A program made the position numbers and the translations under genes. Under the pieces are notes generated by a model. It saw nothing but the letters and a program-made list of their open reading frames with translations, did no database searches and was not told where the DNA came from. A DNA stretch of 64,000 bases, taken from NCBI RefSeq assembly GCF_020740795.1, contig NC_067296.1, positions 7,975,001 to 8,039,000 on the forward strand, read 5' to 3'. Positions 29,215 through 41,900 of this stretch are shown here, in pieces (the first letter of the stretch is position 1; every line of letters begins with the position of its first letter). This DNA comes from Apus apus (lineage: Eukaryota > Chordata > Aves > Apodiformes > Apodidae).

Positions 29215-29845
29215 TCTCCTGAAAAGAACTTGGGGGTCTTGGTAGACATGAACTAGCAATTTGCCTTGGTAGGAAAGAAGGACAGTTGTGTCCTGGAATG
29301 TAGCAAGAGGAGCTTAGCCAGTAGATCATGGTGTGATCACCGGCCTTTCCTGGGCACTCATGAGATGACTTCTAGAGTACTGCCTCCAGTTTTGGGCACT
29401 CAGGACAGGAAAAACATCCACAAACTGGAGTGTGTTCAACAGAAGGCCACCAAGATTGTCAGTGGATGGAGTACATGCTCTGCTGAGAGACCCAGGGCAT
29501 TTGGCTTGTCCAGCCTGGACAAGAGCAGGCTTTGGGAAGATCTGATGTCTTCCATTACCAACAAGAAGGTCATCAGAAAGATAGAACAGGGCTCTTCATG
29601 GCAGGAGGACAGGAGGTAACAGACATAAATTGAAAGGAGAGAGTAAGGAAAAACTTCTTTCTTGTGAGGACAGTCAAGCAGTGCAGCAGCCCCGAGCTCT
29701 TGTGCTGTCTCCATCTGTGGGGGGTTTCAAAAACCAGTTGGATTAAGCCCTGAGCAGCCACATCTGCTCTCATAGCTAACCCTGCCTTGCACAGGAGGCT
29801 GGACTAGAGACCTCCTGAAGTCTCTTGTAGCCAAAACAACTGTGT
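29215..29845 (+). mobile_element. CR1 LINE fragment, C-terminal ORF2 region and 3' UTR
   Basis: The plus strand matches the CR1 3' region: CTTGGGGGTCTTGG near 29231, GTTTTGGGCACTCAGGAC near 29388, AACAGAAGGCCACCAAGAT near 29439, GGAAAAACTTCTTTCTTGTG near 29648, and GGCTGGACTAGAGACCTCC near 29798. A decayed open frame at 29266-29619 still reads like the end of CR1 reverse transcriptase (LECVQQKATKIV; LGLSSLDKSRL). The terminal octamer tail is eroded. The copy is 5'-truncated and non-functional. Confidence 0.85.
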
Positions 29846-32068
29846 TTTGATGGTAATTGCTCTTTGAAATACTAGTGCTTTTGTCAGCTTCTCCTGAGGA
29901 GTTCAGGGTGACTGCCAGGAGTAGAGATCTGTCCTCTCAAGGTAAGCAGATTGCATGCTGGCTGCAGGTGGACCCAATTCACTTGTCACTGCAAGATGAT
30001 ACGTTTCTTTGCTGATTTATAGCCTATGCAGGCATTTTTGTTGCTTGCTCTTCTCATGTCTTTTCTCATGAATAACTCCATTACTCTTAAAGCAGTGCTT
30101 CTATAGCTCACCTTCCCATGGATAAAGCTTCCAAACCTGTCCCTGAGATTTATTACAAATAGCCTAGTTAAAATAGCAATTTGTCTCTTGTTGGAATTCA
30201 CAAAGATGCTTAGATCCAGAAGTGTTATGTTACAGGGTTGTGATAGCTGGGGATTAGACTCAACAAGTCACATTCCTGTATTTCCATGCTCCTTACACCT
30301 CACACTGTCTTCTTCCACTGGAATAAGCCTTTAGTGTGCCTTTAAAACATGATGCAGATGCTTTTTGCGTGTTCTGGTTTGGGATGTGTCCCTCCCAGCC
30401 ACAGATGCACACATGCATTGCAGCATTGCTCCTCACTGCTGCAGTTCTCCAGTGCAGTGAGGGGCTCTGCCAGCCAGAAAGAATTGGCAAAAAGCCTCAG
30501 AATTGCTGTTCCAAATGTATCTCAAAGCTCTTAGTACAACTCCCCTAGAACACATATAATGGGTAAGTCCCAGTGTCTACTGCAGCAAGGTGTTTGCTTT
30601 CTGTGTCTTTTCCCAAGGGCTGCTAAGGATTTCCTCACCTGCACAGCTTGAGGTAAATGTGTCAGCTTAATCACTTTATGCTCCCTTTGTTGCCAATTGA
30701 AATGCATTTGAAAAAATGTGGTCACCCACTCTAAGTTACACAAATAAACTGTGTTTGTCTCAATGGGTGGCCCAAGACTCAATTCCCTGCCAAGGGAATT
30801 TTAGGTAATTCTGGCATCAATGCCCATGTGTGGTCAGAGGGCTCCCAGGGGGTGTGCAGCAGAGAGGGTTACAGTTAGATAACTTACTCTAATCTTTAGT
30901 CATTAAGCAAATCTTCAGTCATTTGTGTTTGGAGAAGAGCTTTCCTTTAGCTTTATTCCTTGTGCAGTTTTCTATGAGTTCTGTGTTTGTGCACAGGCGA
31001 ACCAGGCTTTTCTGCTGTTCTGTGTCTGTTCTTGCTGAAAATTATTTGGGACATCTCCTGCACAAGCTCCTGCACGTCTGTGTCGTGTTAGTCGTGGCAT
31101 TGAAGGAGTGTAGAGTAACACATACCTCCTCCATCTGCAGCTCTGTAGATGTTATGTTTGTGTTTTCAAGGTGGCTGATGTGACTAAAATTATTTTACAA
31201 ACACTTGAAATTGTGCTCCAGTAGCTCATGCTGCCAGCCTCCCCTTATCCCCACTGCAGATACACTGATAAATATTCTGAATACTCCTTTGGCTGGATAG
31301 TGGGTGACTGAAACCTATGGTCTACTGTGCTGAAAAATGGGAAGTTTGTAAGCAGGATACATAGCTGGACATTAAAACAAGATCAGCATAAACTCTTACT
31401 CTACAAAGAAATTAGGAAATGAACAGGATCTGAAACTGGAAAGCAGAAAGAAGTCAGGAGCATAGCTGTGCAGAAAACTCCTTTTCATTTAAACCAGTAG
31501 AGTTGTATGGATGTACTTGAACAGTCTCACAGGGGTTTAGTTTGGCATGTGCAGCATTTGTTCCTAGACTTAATGATACATCTCAAGTGCTTGGCTGTGC
31601 AGTCCTCCAATTCATTTCGTTGCATCCAACCTTGGAAAATCCTGTGATGGCATGAGTAAGGAGAGGAACCTCTGCGTGCATATATTTTGCATATTTTGCC
31701 TAACTCCTGCCTAATCTGAATGTATGGTTACCGCATTAGCAAAGGGTAAACAGGAGAATTTCTGCATGCAGGTGACTGTTGTGACTTTGAATTCCCTTTC
31801 AGCTCCAGCATGCAACTCTTACTGTGCAGCACATAATCAGAGAACCAGATTTAAAAATATTTATATTCCAAAAATTTTGGTAAAATGCAGTACTTGAACT
31901 GTGTTTAAACAACTAATTTATATCATGTACCAACAAGAGCAGCAGAAGTGTTTACAGGAGAGGAAAGCTCTTCGGCTGAAATGAGTTTCAGGGAACTGCT
32001 GTATTGAAACTATCAGGGACAGTGTATTATTTATCAAGGCTCTGGCAGACTTTCAAAAAGCATATAAC
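29846..32068. other. Intergenic, no gene recognised
   Basis: No coding or repeat family is recognised; only short open frames occur. Confidence 0.55.
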
Positions 32069-32085
32069 TTTTTTTTTTTTTTTTT
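32069..32085. repeat. Poly(T) tract, 17 bases
   Basis: A run of 17 T, simple low-complexity sequence. Confidence 0.95.
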
Positions 32086-34682
32086 AAGATTACTGAACTG
32101 AAAGAGCAAGGATCTGAAAAATGCCTTTCCGAGCGTGTGCTTAAGCTTCAGTATTGTTCAGCTTTATGACTAAGAATGGATAATGCTCCTTCATTACCAC
32201 ACTTGCCTCAGATTAGTCAAAGAAAATCATCATTCCTCTTCTATGTTCAGGCACTGAGAAAAATGTGGGTGTATTCGTATAGTTTACATGTGGGTCTACA
32301 AATGTGTTTTTGAACCTAACTGATGCAAATATGAATTCTACTTGACAACTCCCAGTAAGCATTGTTAGAGCTTTGCAAACCTTACTGGTGTGGACACCAG
32401 GCTGGTAAATTTGGGTCCCAGCTGATGATATCCCTCTTTCCTTGATCTGGAGAGGGATGCAGAGCTCACTGCAGGGGCTTGCTTAGTCCCCTAATTGTGT
32501 CTCTTTGTGCTGCATATTTTCTGCTCCATTGGATAAGCTCATAGCTCCATATTCTATTCCTATTCTTTATTTCTCTAGGGCTAGTTTCTTGGGTTTACTT
32601 CATGACAAAACTCCAGGATCTCAGACTCCAAGCCTTCTGCAAGAAACTTGAGAAATCTGAGGTCAGCCATTGCATTCTAGCATGTTTCAGTTACTATCAG
32701 CTTTTAAAAAATTCTTTCTGTCATGGCATGGAAAAAGAAATAGAGTGACCAAGTGGTCTTGTATTCAAAGCAGAACCTGTGGTATGAAAGACTTCAAGGG
32801 AGAGAGAGTTCTTAATGCCAAACTAAGTTTATCATTTGTTCCCTGGTTATAGGTGCCTCAAACTGTCAAAGTGTCACCAGAAGCCACCTGGCACACAATT
32901 TTCAGGTATTCACTTCTGTTTGAAGATATAGTTAAGAAGATGAGATGAACTTCCATTACATTTCTTTTTCTAGCTCAGTCAAGTTTTAATACTCATGATA
33001 CATTCAGTGAATGTGAAATAATTATCTTAGTCATAATACTTTTGATTCATACAATAATATATTTTGTGTTGCTGTTTTAAAAATGATTTTGACAATACAA
33101 ATGAAAAAAATTATTAGGCAGAAAACCATCATGCGTGACTACTGTAATTGCTGTTACATAAAGGTGTGGGTACACAGTACCATTGAAATGATTTGCATTT
33201 AAGTATTTCTGCAAATAAACACAATACTTACTGAAGGCCTAATCCTTACATTTCTCATCTAGAGGAACCTCATCCTTTCAGGTTTGACCCAGTAAATTAG
33301 AACCTGGGGAATTTGTATTGTTTAATTGATCAGGTAACTGATACAAATGAGCATATGTTTTGGGGCCACACAGGCAGCCTTGTTCTGCACAAGGCAGTGA
33401 TGGGCAGGTGCTTCAGTTGCTCACCCAGCAGCACGTGCAGTTGCAGTAGGCAGTGGACAGGACACTGGTATGTAGGGCAGAGAGAGCTGAGCTACCATCT
33501 TAGCTCTGCAACATGGGTGAAGTTACTGTACAGCCTGTGCTTATTTTCCCTCAGTACTTTTGACTCTTGTGTCTGCAAAAGCAGAACATTTTCAAGAGCA
33601 GAAAAAATGCACATGTTCACCGCTGGAAATCTTCCCTTTAGAAGGGAGCCATCTGGAGAGTAAATTGGAAAACAGACTCTGAATCAGCTCCCAGGCTTAG
33701 CAGGACTTGTAGATAATTCTGTGTCATTGCTACAATTATAGTCCCAAATAATGGTGAAAGTAGTTGACTGGCCATTTGCATAGGAATTGACCATCTCTGA
33801 TGCACACAGGGCAACTTTGTTCTCTGAGGAAACACGCTAATGTGCAAACATCAACCTGCTCATTTGTTGCATGTAGTTGTGAAAACATGATTCTTGCTGT
33901 TGACTTTGTTGGTCAGAAGCACCATCTTGCTGTTTTTTTTTCATCTGTACTTTGCATCAGTGTGTGAACAAATGTTTATGTTTGAAGCTGTGCTGTGCAC
34001 TTTGGATTGGAAGACTTCATGAGTGGTTGAAGCCCTGTAGAAAAAAATACACAACAGAAGTATTTGACAGAGGTAAACAATGAATCTGGGTGGGGAACTG
34101 CAGTTTGACTCTATGGGTGTTGCTTTTGACCACCCACCACTCTTCTGCTCCTGTGGCTCAGTGCAATTCCAGAGCACTCATGAAAATTTTAAGCAGTCCC
34201 CTAAACTCAGAGCCGGACTATGGTATTTTTGTTCTCTGTGAGCAAAGCAATTTTTCTGGGGAGCCTCATTGCATGATTTTACATTCCTTGGAAAAAATTA
34301 CCTCAGGAGCGAGTGGGAATAGGGTGACCTCTGCCTACCTGCTGCAAAGCTGCCCCAAACCTGCCTGATGCTGCTGTGTCTTGAGCAGTGTCAGGGAACC
34401 CTCTGATGCACCCGTTGGCTTTGCCGTGAATACTGTAGTGGAGAGTTTCTTTCTGATATCCTTTATTCCTTCATCTTGGAATAGGTGCAGCACTGTGAAA
34501 TTCCCACACTCATGACCCTGTAATGTGTATAAGCTCAGAACACTGTCCCAAGTCATCGAGGAATTGGACCACCTGGCTGGCACAGAGAGCTTTAGAGTGG
34601 ATACAAATGTCACAGATATCCATACCTCACATTGTATTTTATAAACACTGTCAGCTGGCACAATGGCTTTTAAGTCCTGTGA
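32086..34682. other. Intergenic, no gene recognised
   Basis: No supported gene. A 116-codon open frame at 33313-33663 lacks any recognisable domain. Confidence 0.55.
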
Positions 34683-34714
34683 ATCTTATTTGAATAGGAT
34701 CTTATTTGAATAGG
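34683..34714. repeat. Tandem duplication, 16 bp x 2
   Basis: ATCTTATTTGAATAGG occurs twice head-to-tail without mismatch (34683-34698 and 34699-34714). Confidence 0.95.
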
Positions 34715-35059
34715 AAAATCATGTGCCAGCCATCTGACCCTTCTACTTGTACCCAAATTAATATTTTACATTTTTGTTGTTGCTGAAATTAAAGACAGAC
34801 GCCTGACATTGCTAGAAAAGGGCAATCTGATGTAGGATTTGGTTTCCATGAGAGGATTGTGGCTCTGCTGTCCTTTGGGTCTTTCAGTGCTTGCAGGGGT
34901 GCTGGCTGCACCCGGGAATGGGGAGCTGCAGGGGGAGTGTTGTGCTTGGAGCTTACACAGATCTGCTCCAACACATCTTTGGAAACCTGTTAGTGAAAAT
35001 ACCCCATGGTAAGGGAAAGTAGTTAATCACCACACTGTATATGTTTATCCCATCAGAGG

Positions 35060-35900
35060 AGTGTTGGTTTAGAGAAGAGTAACTGGCATTCATCTAAAAG
35101 ATTTTTAAAATATTTCAAAAAGTATTTAACCTTGTAGCTAGATCCCCAACTGCATGCAGTGAGTAAACCCTCTATAGTTCCTTCTTCTGGGACGGATTAC
35201 ATTTTTCTAACAAAGGTATTAGTTAAATTTGACCTGTAAGTACCTAAAATAAATACTTTTCATCCTGCTTCAAAAACATCCCTACTGGTCACTGTGGTTT
35301 AAAAAAAATATATATGTATAGCACCTTACTACTGTTCTCCTTCTAAATTAATACATAAATCTCCCATATACTTTCATGTCTGGATGGTGAACATTAATAT
35401 TTATTTTGCTGAATTCAGATTATTAATTTAATATAATTATAATAACTCATAGCTGCTGAGATTATTAACAGTTAAAAAAAGAAAACACAGTGGAATCAGG
35501 CAAGCTATCTCAAGGAGAGGCTTGGTTTTCCTAGCATGCAAAAAAAAACAATGGTAGCAGGTAGAGAAATTCAAAGTTAAAACAATGTGTAATCCTTATA
35601 ATTAAAAAATGGAACCTCATATACAAGAAGCAAGACATGCATAATATAGTTATTATGCCTAATTATTGTTCAGCTGTATGTCTTGCTTAGAGCAAAATTG
35701 CCACAAAATGTAGACCAGCTTTCTGGTTAATAAGATTCTTTTCCTTCTTATCAAGTTTATAAATGTTCTAAAAATACTTCTTGTAAAAATCAGGTTATTC
35801 ACTGGTGGTTTACTATGGATTAGTCATTCACATTTACTGAACTTTTGAAACTCATGGATTTATCTAAAAATAAATATTATTTCTTGACATTTCCTGTTTG
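35060..35900. other. Candidate conserved non-coding region, AT- and homeobox-motif rich
   Basis: About 840 bp is distinctly AT-rich, with dense TAAT cores (for example ATTATTAATTTAATATAATT near 35421) and POU/HOX-like GCATAATA and TTATGC. A nested inverted repeat lies inside it at 35628-35688. No open frame of note is present. The conservation call is a guess from composition and motif style. Confidence 0.3.
35628..35688. repeat. Nested inverted repeat
   Basis: Perfect 11-bp outer arms AAGCAAGACAT (35628-35638) and ATGTCTTGCTT (35678-35688) enclose a perfect 8-bp inner palindrome GCATAATA/TATTATGC (35639-35646 and 35651-35658, 4-base spacer). The two pairs of arms are directly adjacent on the left side. 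It could be paired factor-binding sites, a small cruciform, or the relic of a short inverted-repeat element. Confidence 0.8.
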
Positions 35901-38900
35901 GTTATAATTGTGCACAGCTCTTGCTTCCTGCTAGGAACCCTTCTAGGCAGCAGCCTTGGGTTGCATACTTTTGGAGTTCCATCATGGCAATTTCTGTTTT
36001 GTTTTTCCCACTGAAATTCAGGTCAAAATTTTCTTCGTTTCAGTGAAAACAGGTGTGGGGTCTCAGGCACATCTTGAGCAGGTTCTCAGACTCTGAGGCT
36101 GTTTTGTATCTCTTGCTCTTTAAGCGTCGTGGCATTCACAGCTTTTGCTGACGTCTTTGGCACAGTGTGGACAGAATGGAAGTTCACAGATTATCATAGT
36201 TCTTTCTTATTTGGCGTGTATTTTGGCTTTGGTTTTAAGCATCTTGTGGTTTAATTAACACTCTTAATTCTGTTTGTCCTCATACAGTGAGGACTGGATC
36301 CACTGCTGTGGCTCCGAGAAGCTTCCACAATACAAATAAAGAAGAGTATTTTTCCAGCATGAGCCAAATAATTCTGTCCTTTATGCCATTTCTGTGTTTA
36401 ATCTGGCAAAGGAGAGGATTCAGGGTGTGTGTGCACTGAACAACTGAGCTCTCTGTTGGTTCTCGGAGCTATTGGGAATTGAAGAACAATGTTAGCATTT
36501 GCTATTTTTCTCGTAAAATAGTGAAAACAGCTCTGTCTTGACAAATCTGTTGAAATAACTCACAAATGGATAGTCCCTCTGTAGAAACAGATATAGTTTA
36601 AGGTCACTCTGTTCCCATGTATCTGCAGGCATTCTAGGACTACAGAAGGTAAAGATTTATTTTATTTTTTACAAAGATAAGAAAAATCTCCACACTTTTC
36701 AGCCTCTCTAAAATCTCCACAATGCTGTCATAATTATAGCAATGTCTGATTGCATTGCTAATCCAATCTTAGTTTAGCAGTTAGTACATTGATAGAAAGA
36801 TATTAATGAGTTCTTGGCAGTTACTCTTTTTCTGTCAGACAGCTAGATGAAACTACAATGCACCAATTTAATTGGAAAATGGGCACTCGAGCATCAGCAC
36901 AGTGTGTGGTGGAGAGATACCATCTACTCCTTTTCGGTAAGTGACTTAACTGTCCTCTCATTAAAAGTGTTTAACATCCAGGAGACGTAAAACAGAACAT
37001 AATTGCAGTGTAGGATATTCAGAAGTGCTTTCCTGGGGATATTTTGGGGTAACTTCTGTAGTTTTGCAATTTGTAGTGTAGTGTATTTAAAATTACCTTA
37101 ATAATTAATTCAGTCAGTATTTTTTATGGATATACTTATGGGGGTTTTGTACTGAATTCTGTCTGCATTTATTTTGCAATCTCACTTCTGGTTTATGGCT
37201 CTGCAGTCATTGGTACCTTAGAAAATTGAGCTAGTTATGTTAGCATTGTCCAATCTCTCTTTACAGCAGAACAGACATAACTAAGAAGGAAAAAGAATAA
37301 ATTAAGCCAGTATAAACTTCTCCTCAGCAGTTTATTTGTGTTACCACTAAAGGTTTTATGGGTATTTCTGTAAGGATTTCACAGGCTAAGATGGCTATAA
37401 CAAACAAGTAGCATGCAAAGAGTCTGTTCCTAGAGCTGCCTTCTTTTGAAATATAGTGGAGGTGACACCTAGAAGCTGATTATCTCCAGCAAAGTTAGAG
37501 GTTTTTTTTTCTCTCATCTCTAGCATTTTGTTAGACTTGTCTGCAAAAACAAGCATAAGAAGAAAGTTACAGGATGTCCATGGCTTTCTGAACACCGAAA
37601 TCTGATGGACTGGTTTGGTCCAATTCTCTTCAAGGGTCTGTTATAAACTCCATTGGCCATGTTTATAAGAAGACAAGCACTTTTAAGGCAGTATTAAGGT
37701 TATAGTATTTGTACTATAACCCTTTATGGAGTGGAGCTGTACTAAGAGGCCAAAAGGAGCAAATCATGTTTGCAGCTGTGGAGCTTGATGTGCTTCAGAA
37801 CAGGTTTGTGGAGACTGCACCTGGCTAGTGGGGGATTTGCTTAATTAATAAGTAATCAGATTTCAAGTGGTGTCTGGAGTGGGATGCCAAGACATCCTGA
37901 CTTTCCCTTTGTTCAACAAATAGAAATCCTCATCTCCTCCTGGAAAATGTGCTGCTGCCCTGGGGATGGAATAGGGCTTTGGTTGTTTGGTTGCCATCTC
38001 AGTGGATCCTTCCCTGACAATATGTGGAGTGGTGTGGTGGATAAAACTGTCTGTCCTGGGAGCTCTGTGTAACGGGATTGTTCTGCTTCTAGGGATCAAC
38101 TAAGCTTATCAGGATTGAGATGTTGGTGCACTGCCTGGGAGACTGATTCGCAGATCAAATTTCAGTGTTACAATTGCACAGCTGATGCATCCTTGTTGTT
38201 ATGGGCTTGTGGTCTGTTAGAAGGAGGTTGAGTATGTCCTGAGTTTATTTTTAATTACAGAAATGACAGTTGGTCTTTTCCTGTCTATCTGGAAGTAACA
38301 CTACTTAGTCAGTGACCTGGAGACATCCAATTACCTGTTCTCTGAAAGTCGTCACATAATGACTTGTGAAAACCTTCCCTAACAAGCTTCCCTATCTCAT
38401 GCTGTACTGGGTGCAGGAATGACTATTTACTGCAGTTAGATTAGGAGTTAATTCTGAGTGTATGGATAGCTTTTCTGATTCCTGGAAGATTCTTGTCTCC
38501 TGCTGTGAGCAGAAGTTATTCCCTGAAAGCTGATGTGACGGTTTTCTCTGTATGTAGAGTTGCAGCCCTAATGCACTCTGAGGGGCTGGCACTGATCCAG
38601 TCTCTCTGTAAAAGGAGCATTCCTTCCTTGTTCATCCTGTAGCTCATTCTCACCTGCTCTGCTGCCGTCAGGCTTTGAGGAGCATTGTCCAACCCTGCAA
38701 GGTTTTAGCATTACTTCTGCCGTGGGTAGTAATTCTTGCTGCTTTGGGCAGGAAAATTTTTCCAGTTTCTTTCCTATGGTGCCTGGATAGTTCCAGCTTC
38801 TGACGATAGTCTAGAGAAAGATGTGTTGTATTCCCTATGAGTGCTCATATGGTAGATTTCTTACTGCTCTCCTATAGCCTGACTTAGTGGTGTGCTGCCA

Positions 38901-41900
38901 TGTGCAGTTTCTTGCATTTTTAACCCTTTGCTGCTACCACCTGGAAATCCTCTCCAGTAAATACTGCTTATTTTGAGAGTGACTCACCACATCAGTCCTA
39001 GAGATACCTGCTCCCCTCTTGAATATAGAGTTCTCTTATTGTTTAAATAATTTAGATAATAAGACAAAATAATCGAGACTGGGTCTTGAGCCACAGTGTG
39101 TTTCCAGCAGAAGTAATCTGTTTGCATCCATAATTGTAATACTTTTTCAGTATGCCTGAAGTTTGGCAGGTATGAATTAAACCTCAAGAATGAATACAGT
39201 TGCTTCCTGCCATGACTCAGAACAGTCTGTCCAAAGTTTTTCATCAAACTGAAATTATAATCAGTTATGACAAAGGTGGCAGGATGCCAAGGGGATAATA
39301 CATTGAGCAAGAAGGAGACAAGAAACACCACATAGCACTTGGAGCAGTGCTTTGCAAATTGATGGCAAAGCATCTGGTGGCATCTCTCCAATCCTGCTGT
39401 CTAAGGAGAGGAGTGAGCAATGAACGATTTCCATGATCCTTAGGAGTACATGATTCCATATACTGAGTACTTGCCATGAGCAGAAGTGTTTTTCCTGAGA
39501 CAAGATTCCTTGGATCTTGGATCCTGTCTTGAACATCTGTGTCTCTGGATATGGAATGAACAGAAGCATCATGCCAATCCCAGTTACCAGCTGCAATCAC
39601 AATAGGTGCTCTAGAAAATGTGATTTATGGGGCCAGGAACAGCCAGCACTGTGCCATAAAACTCTTTAAGGCCCAAAGTATGCAAAACTTTCTATTCCAG
39701 TTTAGGACTAAGAGAAGTAAATTACAGAGCACACTTGGAAGACTGAACATTGGACCACATTGTACCTGACTTCAGAGTATCTGGGGTTAGAGTTTGGTTT
39801 TACTGGCCCATAAATTTTTGTTTTCTTACACCTGTAACACTTTCTGATTAAGCAGAATAACAATGACAGAATTAGTTTAACTTTAATTTTACTCAATCCA
39901 ATACTTTCCTGACTAAACCTTTTGTAAGATGAAGGATTCACTCCAGGATAAATTTGGCCCACATATGACAGCTAGTGTCTAGGGTGATAGTTGCTATCTA
40001 AAGAGAAAAAAAGTAAATTTACCTAGAGAAGGAAAGGAGAGAAGGGAAATATTTATCCACAGTGGTGCTGCTATAGAGACCAGGGACATTTTAAATGGCA
40101 ATAATAAAAAGTTACATGTACTAAATTATTTCTGCTTGGTTCTATCATTGTTAGTCTTGTTACTACCTGCAGCACTCCTCTGGAACAACAGCTCCACCAG
40201 AATTTCTTTAGATATTTATACTTAAAAAACCTCTAGATTTGTGGAGCTGGATGATTTCATTTTACTTTGACAATGATGTTTCAGCCTGAAGAAAATAGCT
40301 TTTCAGTTTCTTTTCCAGACTCCAAATTAAAAGAATAATTTATCACAGAAAAGTATAAAAATGGGCCTAAGGAGAATGAAAGTAACGTCTATTTTTCTCT
40401 GCATAAAAATATATCTCAGAAGTTTAAAGTAAAATGCAAATGAAGAAGACTGGTTTAGTTACTGCTGCAGATTACACACATTCTGAGCAATCTTTGTTTG
40501 TTTAGTGGTGTATAAGGTAAACTGAAATAAAACAAATATGGTTTTAGGTAGGTTTTCAGAAATCTTTCTATGAATTCTGATTTATCCTATTTATAGCTTG
40601 TAAACTCTACTAGGTCTAAAGCAAGAAACCCACAATGTGTTTTTATTGTGTCTCTGCAATTGTGGAAACGTTTGTGTAAAACAAATCTGAGATGCCCACC
40701 ATCATGGATAGAGCAATTGCATGGACATCCCATCTCTGGAAATGTCTCATTGGGTGGATCAGCATCTTGGATCAGATCAGTGGCAAATTTGGAATGTCCC
40801 AGAAGCATCAGTATCCAAGGTGCAATGGCTTTGCTGTTTCTGCAGTGACTGTTGATCCAGGATCTTCCTGACCTTCAACAGCCTCAGTGCAGGGTTAGGG
40901 ATGGCCACCAGAAGCACAGGGCTGGGAGTGCTTTTATGGGACTCCAGGTCTCCTCCTTTCTGCCGTGGTGAGGTACCATGAGCCAGGATTGAAGGCCACC
41001 ATAAAACCATTTCCTCCCTGACAATGTGACTGAAAAATGCAAACACATCAGTATTGCTTAATCTTCTGCTTCAATACCTGTGCATGCAGCCATTTCATTG
41101 CACTTAGATGCAAGTAGTTCCTATTGAATCAGTGAGGTGACACAAGTGTTTCACTGCAACACATGCTTGAATACCTGGAAGATCAAAGCTCTTAATCGTA
41201 GGCACATGGTGCAATTGTAAAGATACTTAGAGCAGGCATGTACAAATTGCCTTTTAGGTGAAGGATGTGTCACAGGTATATGGATTTTGCTCAGTCACCT
41301 GCACAAGGAGTAAAAGCAATGGTAAATGTATGAATGTGTCTTATTGTGAACATGCATTGTTTAAAAAAGGCTCTTTGTGGTCTATTTCCCATGCATGTGT
41401 GTCTGTACCAGTTTAGGGTCATGTTCTGGAGCGTCTAACAAGTAGATTTAGTTATGGGGGCACCTGATGAAGATTTGGCTAGTAGGATAAGAAACATTGC
41501 CATTTATTATACTTGTATTACATGACAAAAATAATTTAGTCTCTTATTTACTTTGATACATTGGTGTTGCTCAGTAAAACACTTCATTTAACAACTCCTG
41601 TTTGACTGTGTTGCTAAATAATACAGCCAGAAGTACTTTTATGTGCTATAGTCACATTTATTCTGAGATGAAAATAGAAAGCATTTATTTCTGGTGCCTC
41701 TTGTCCAAGGTACAGATAAACACCAGGGAAAACCCACAGGTTCTAATGTTTGTGCTGAACAGGTGTCATATGTCAATTTTTTCCTCCTCTTTCTTTCCTT
41801 TTTGCTAGAGATCACTTGTGTAAAAATGAAAGACTTAAGGTAACTGTGCCACTAATGTCCTTTATGTATGGGAAATGGAGGTGTCCAGAGCTATTACTGT

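Noticed and set aside
29266-29619. 117-codon plus-strand ORF as a gene
   Set aside because: It is a decayed remnant of CR1 ORF2 in sense orientation.
38984-39600. Overlapping minus-strand ORFs (111-135 codons), considered as a possible retrocopy
   Set aside because: No known protein could be recognised in any phase, and no poly(A) tail or target-site duplication was seen.
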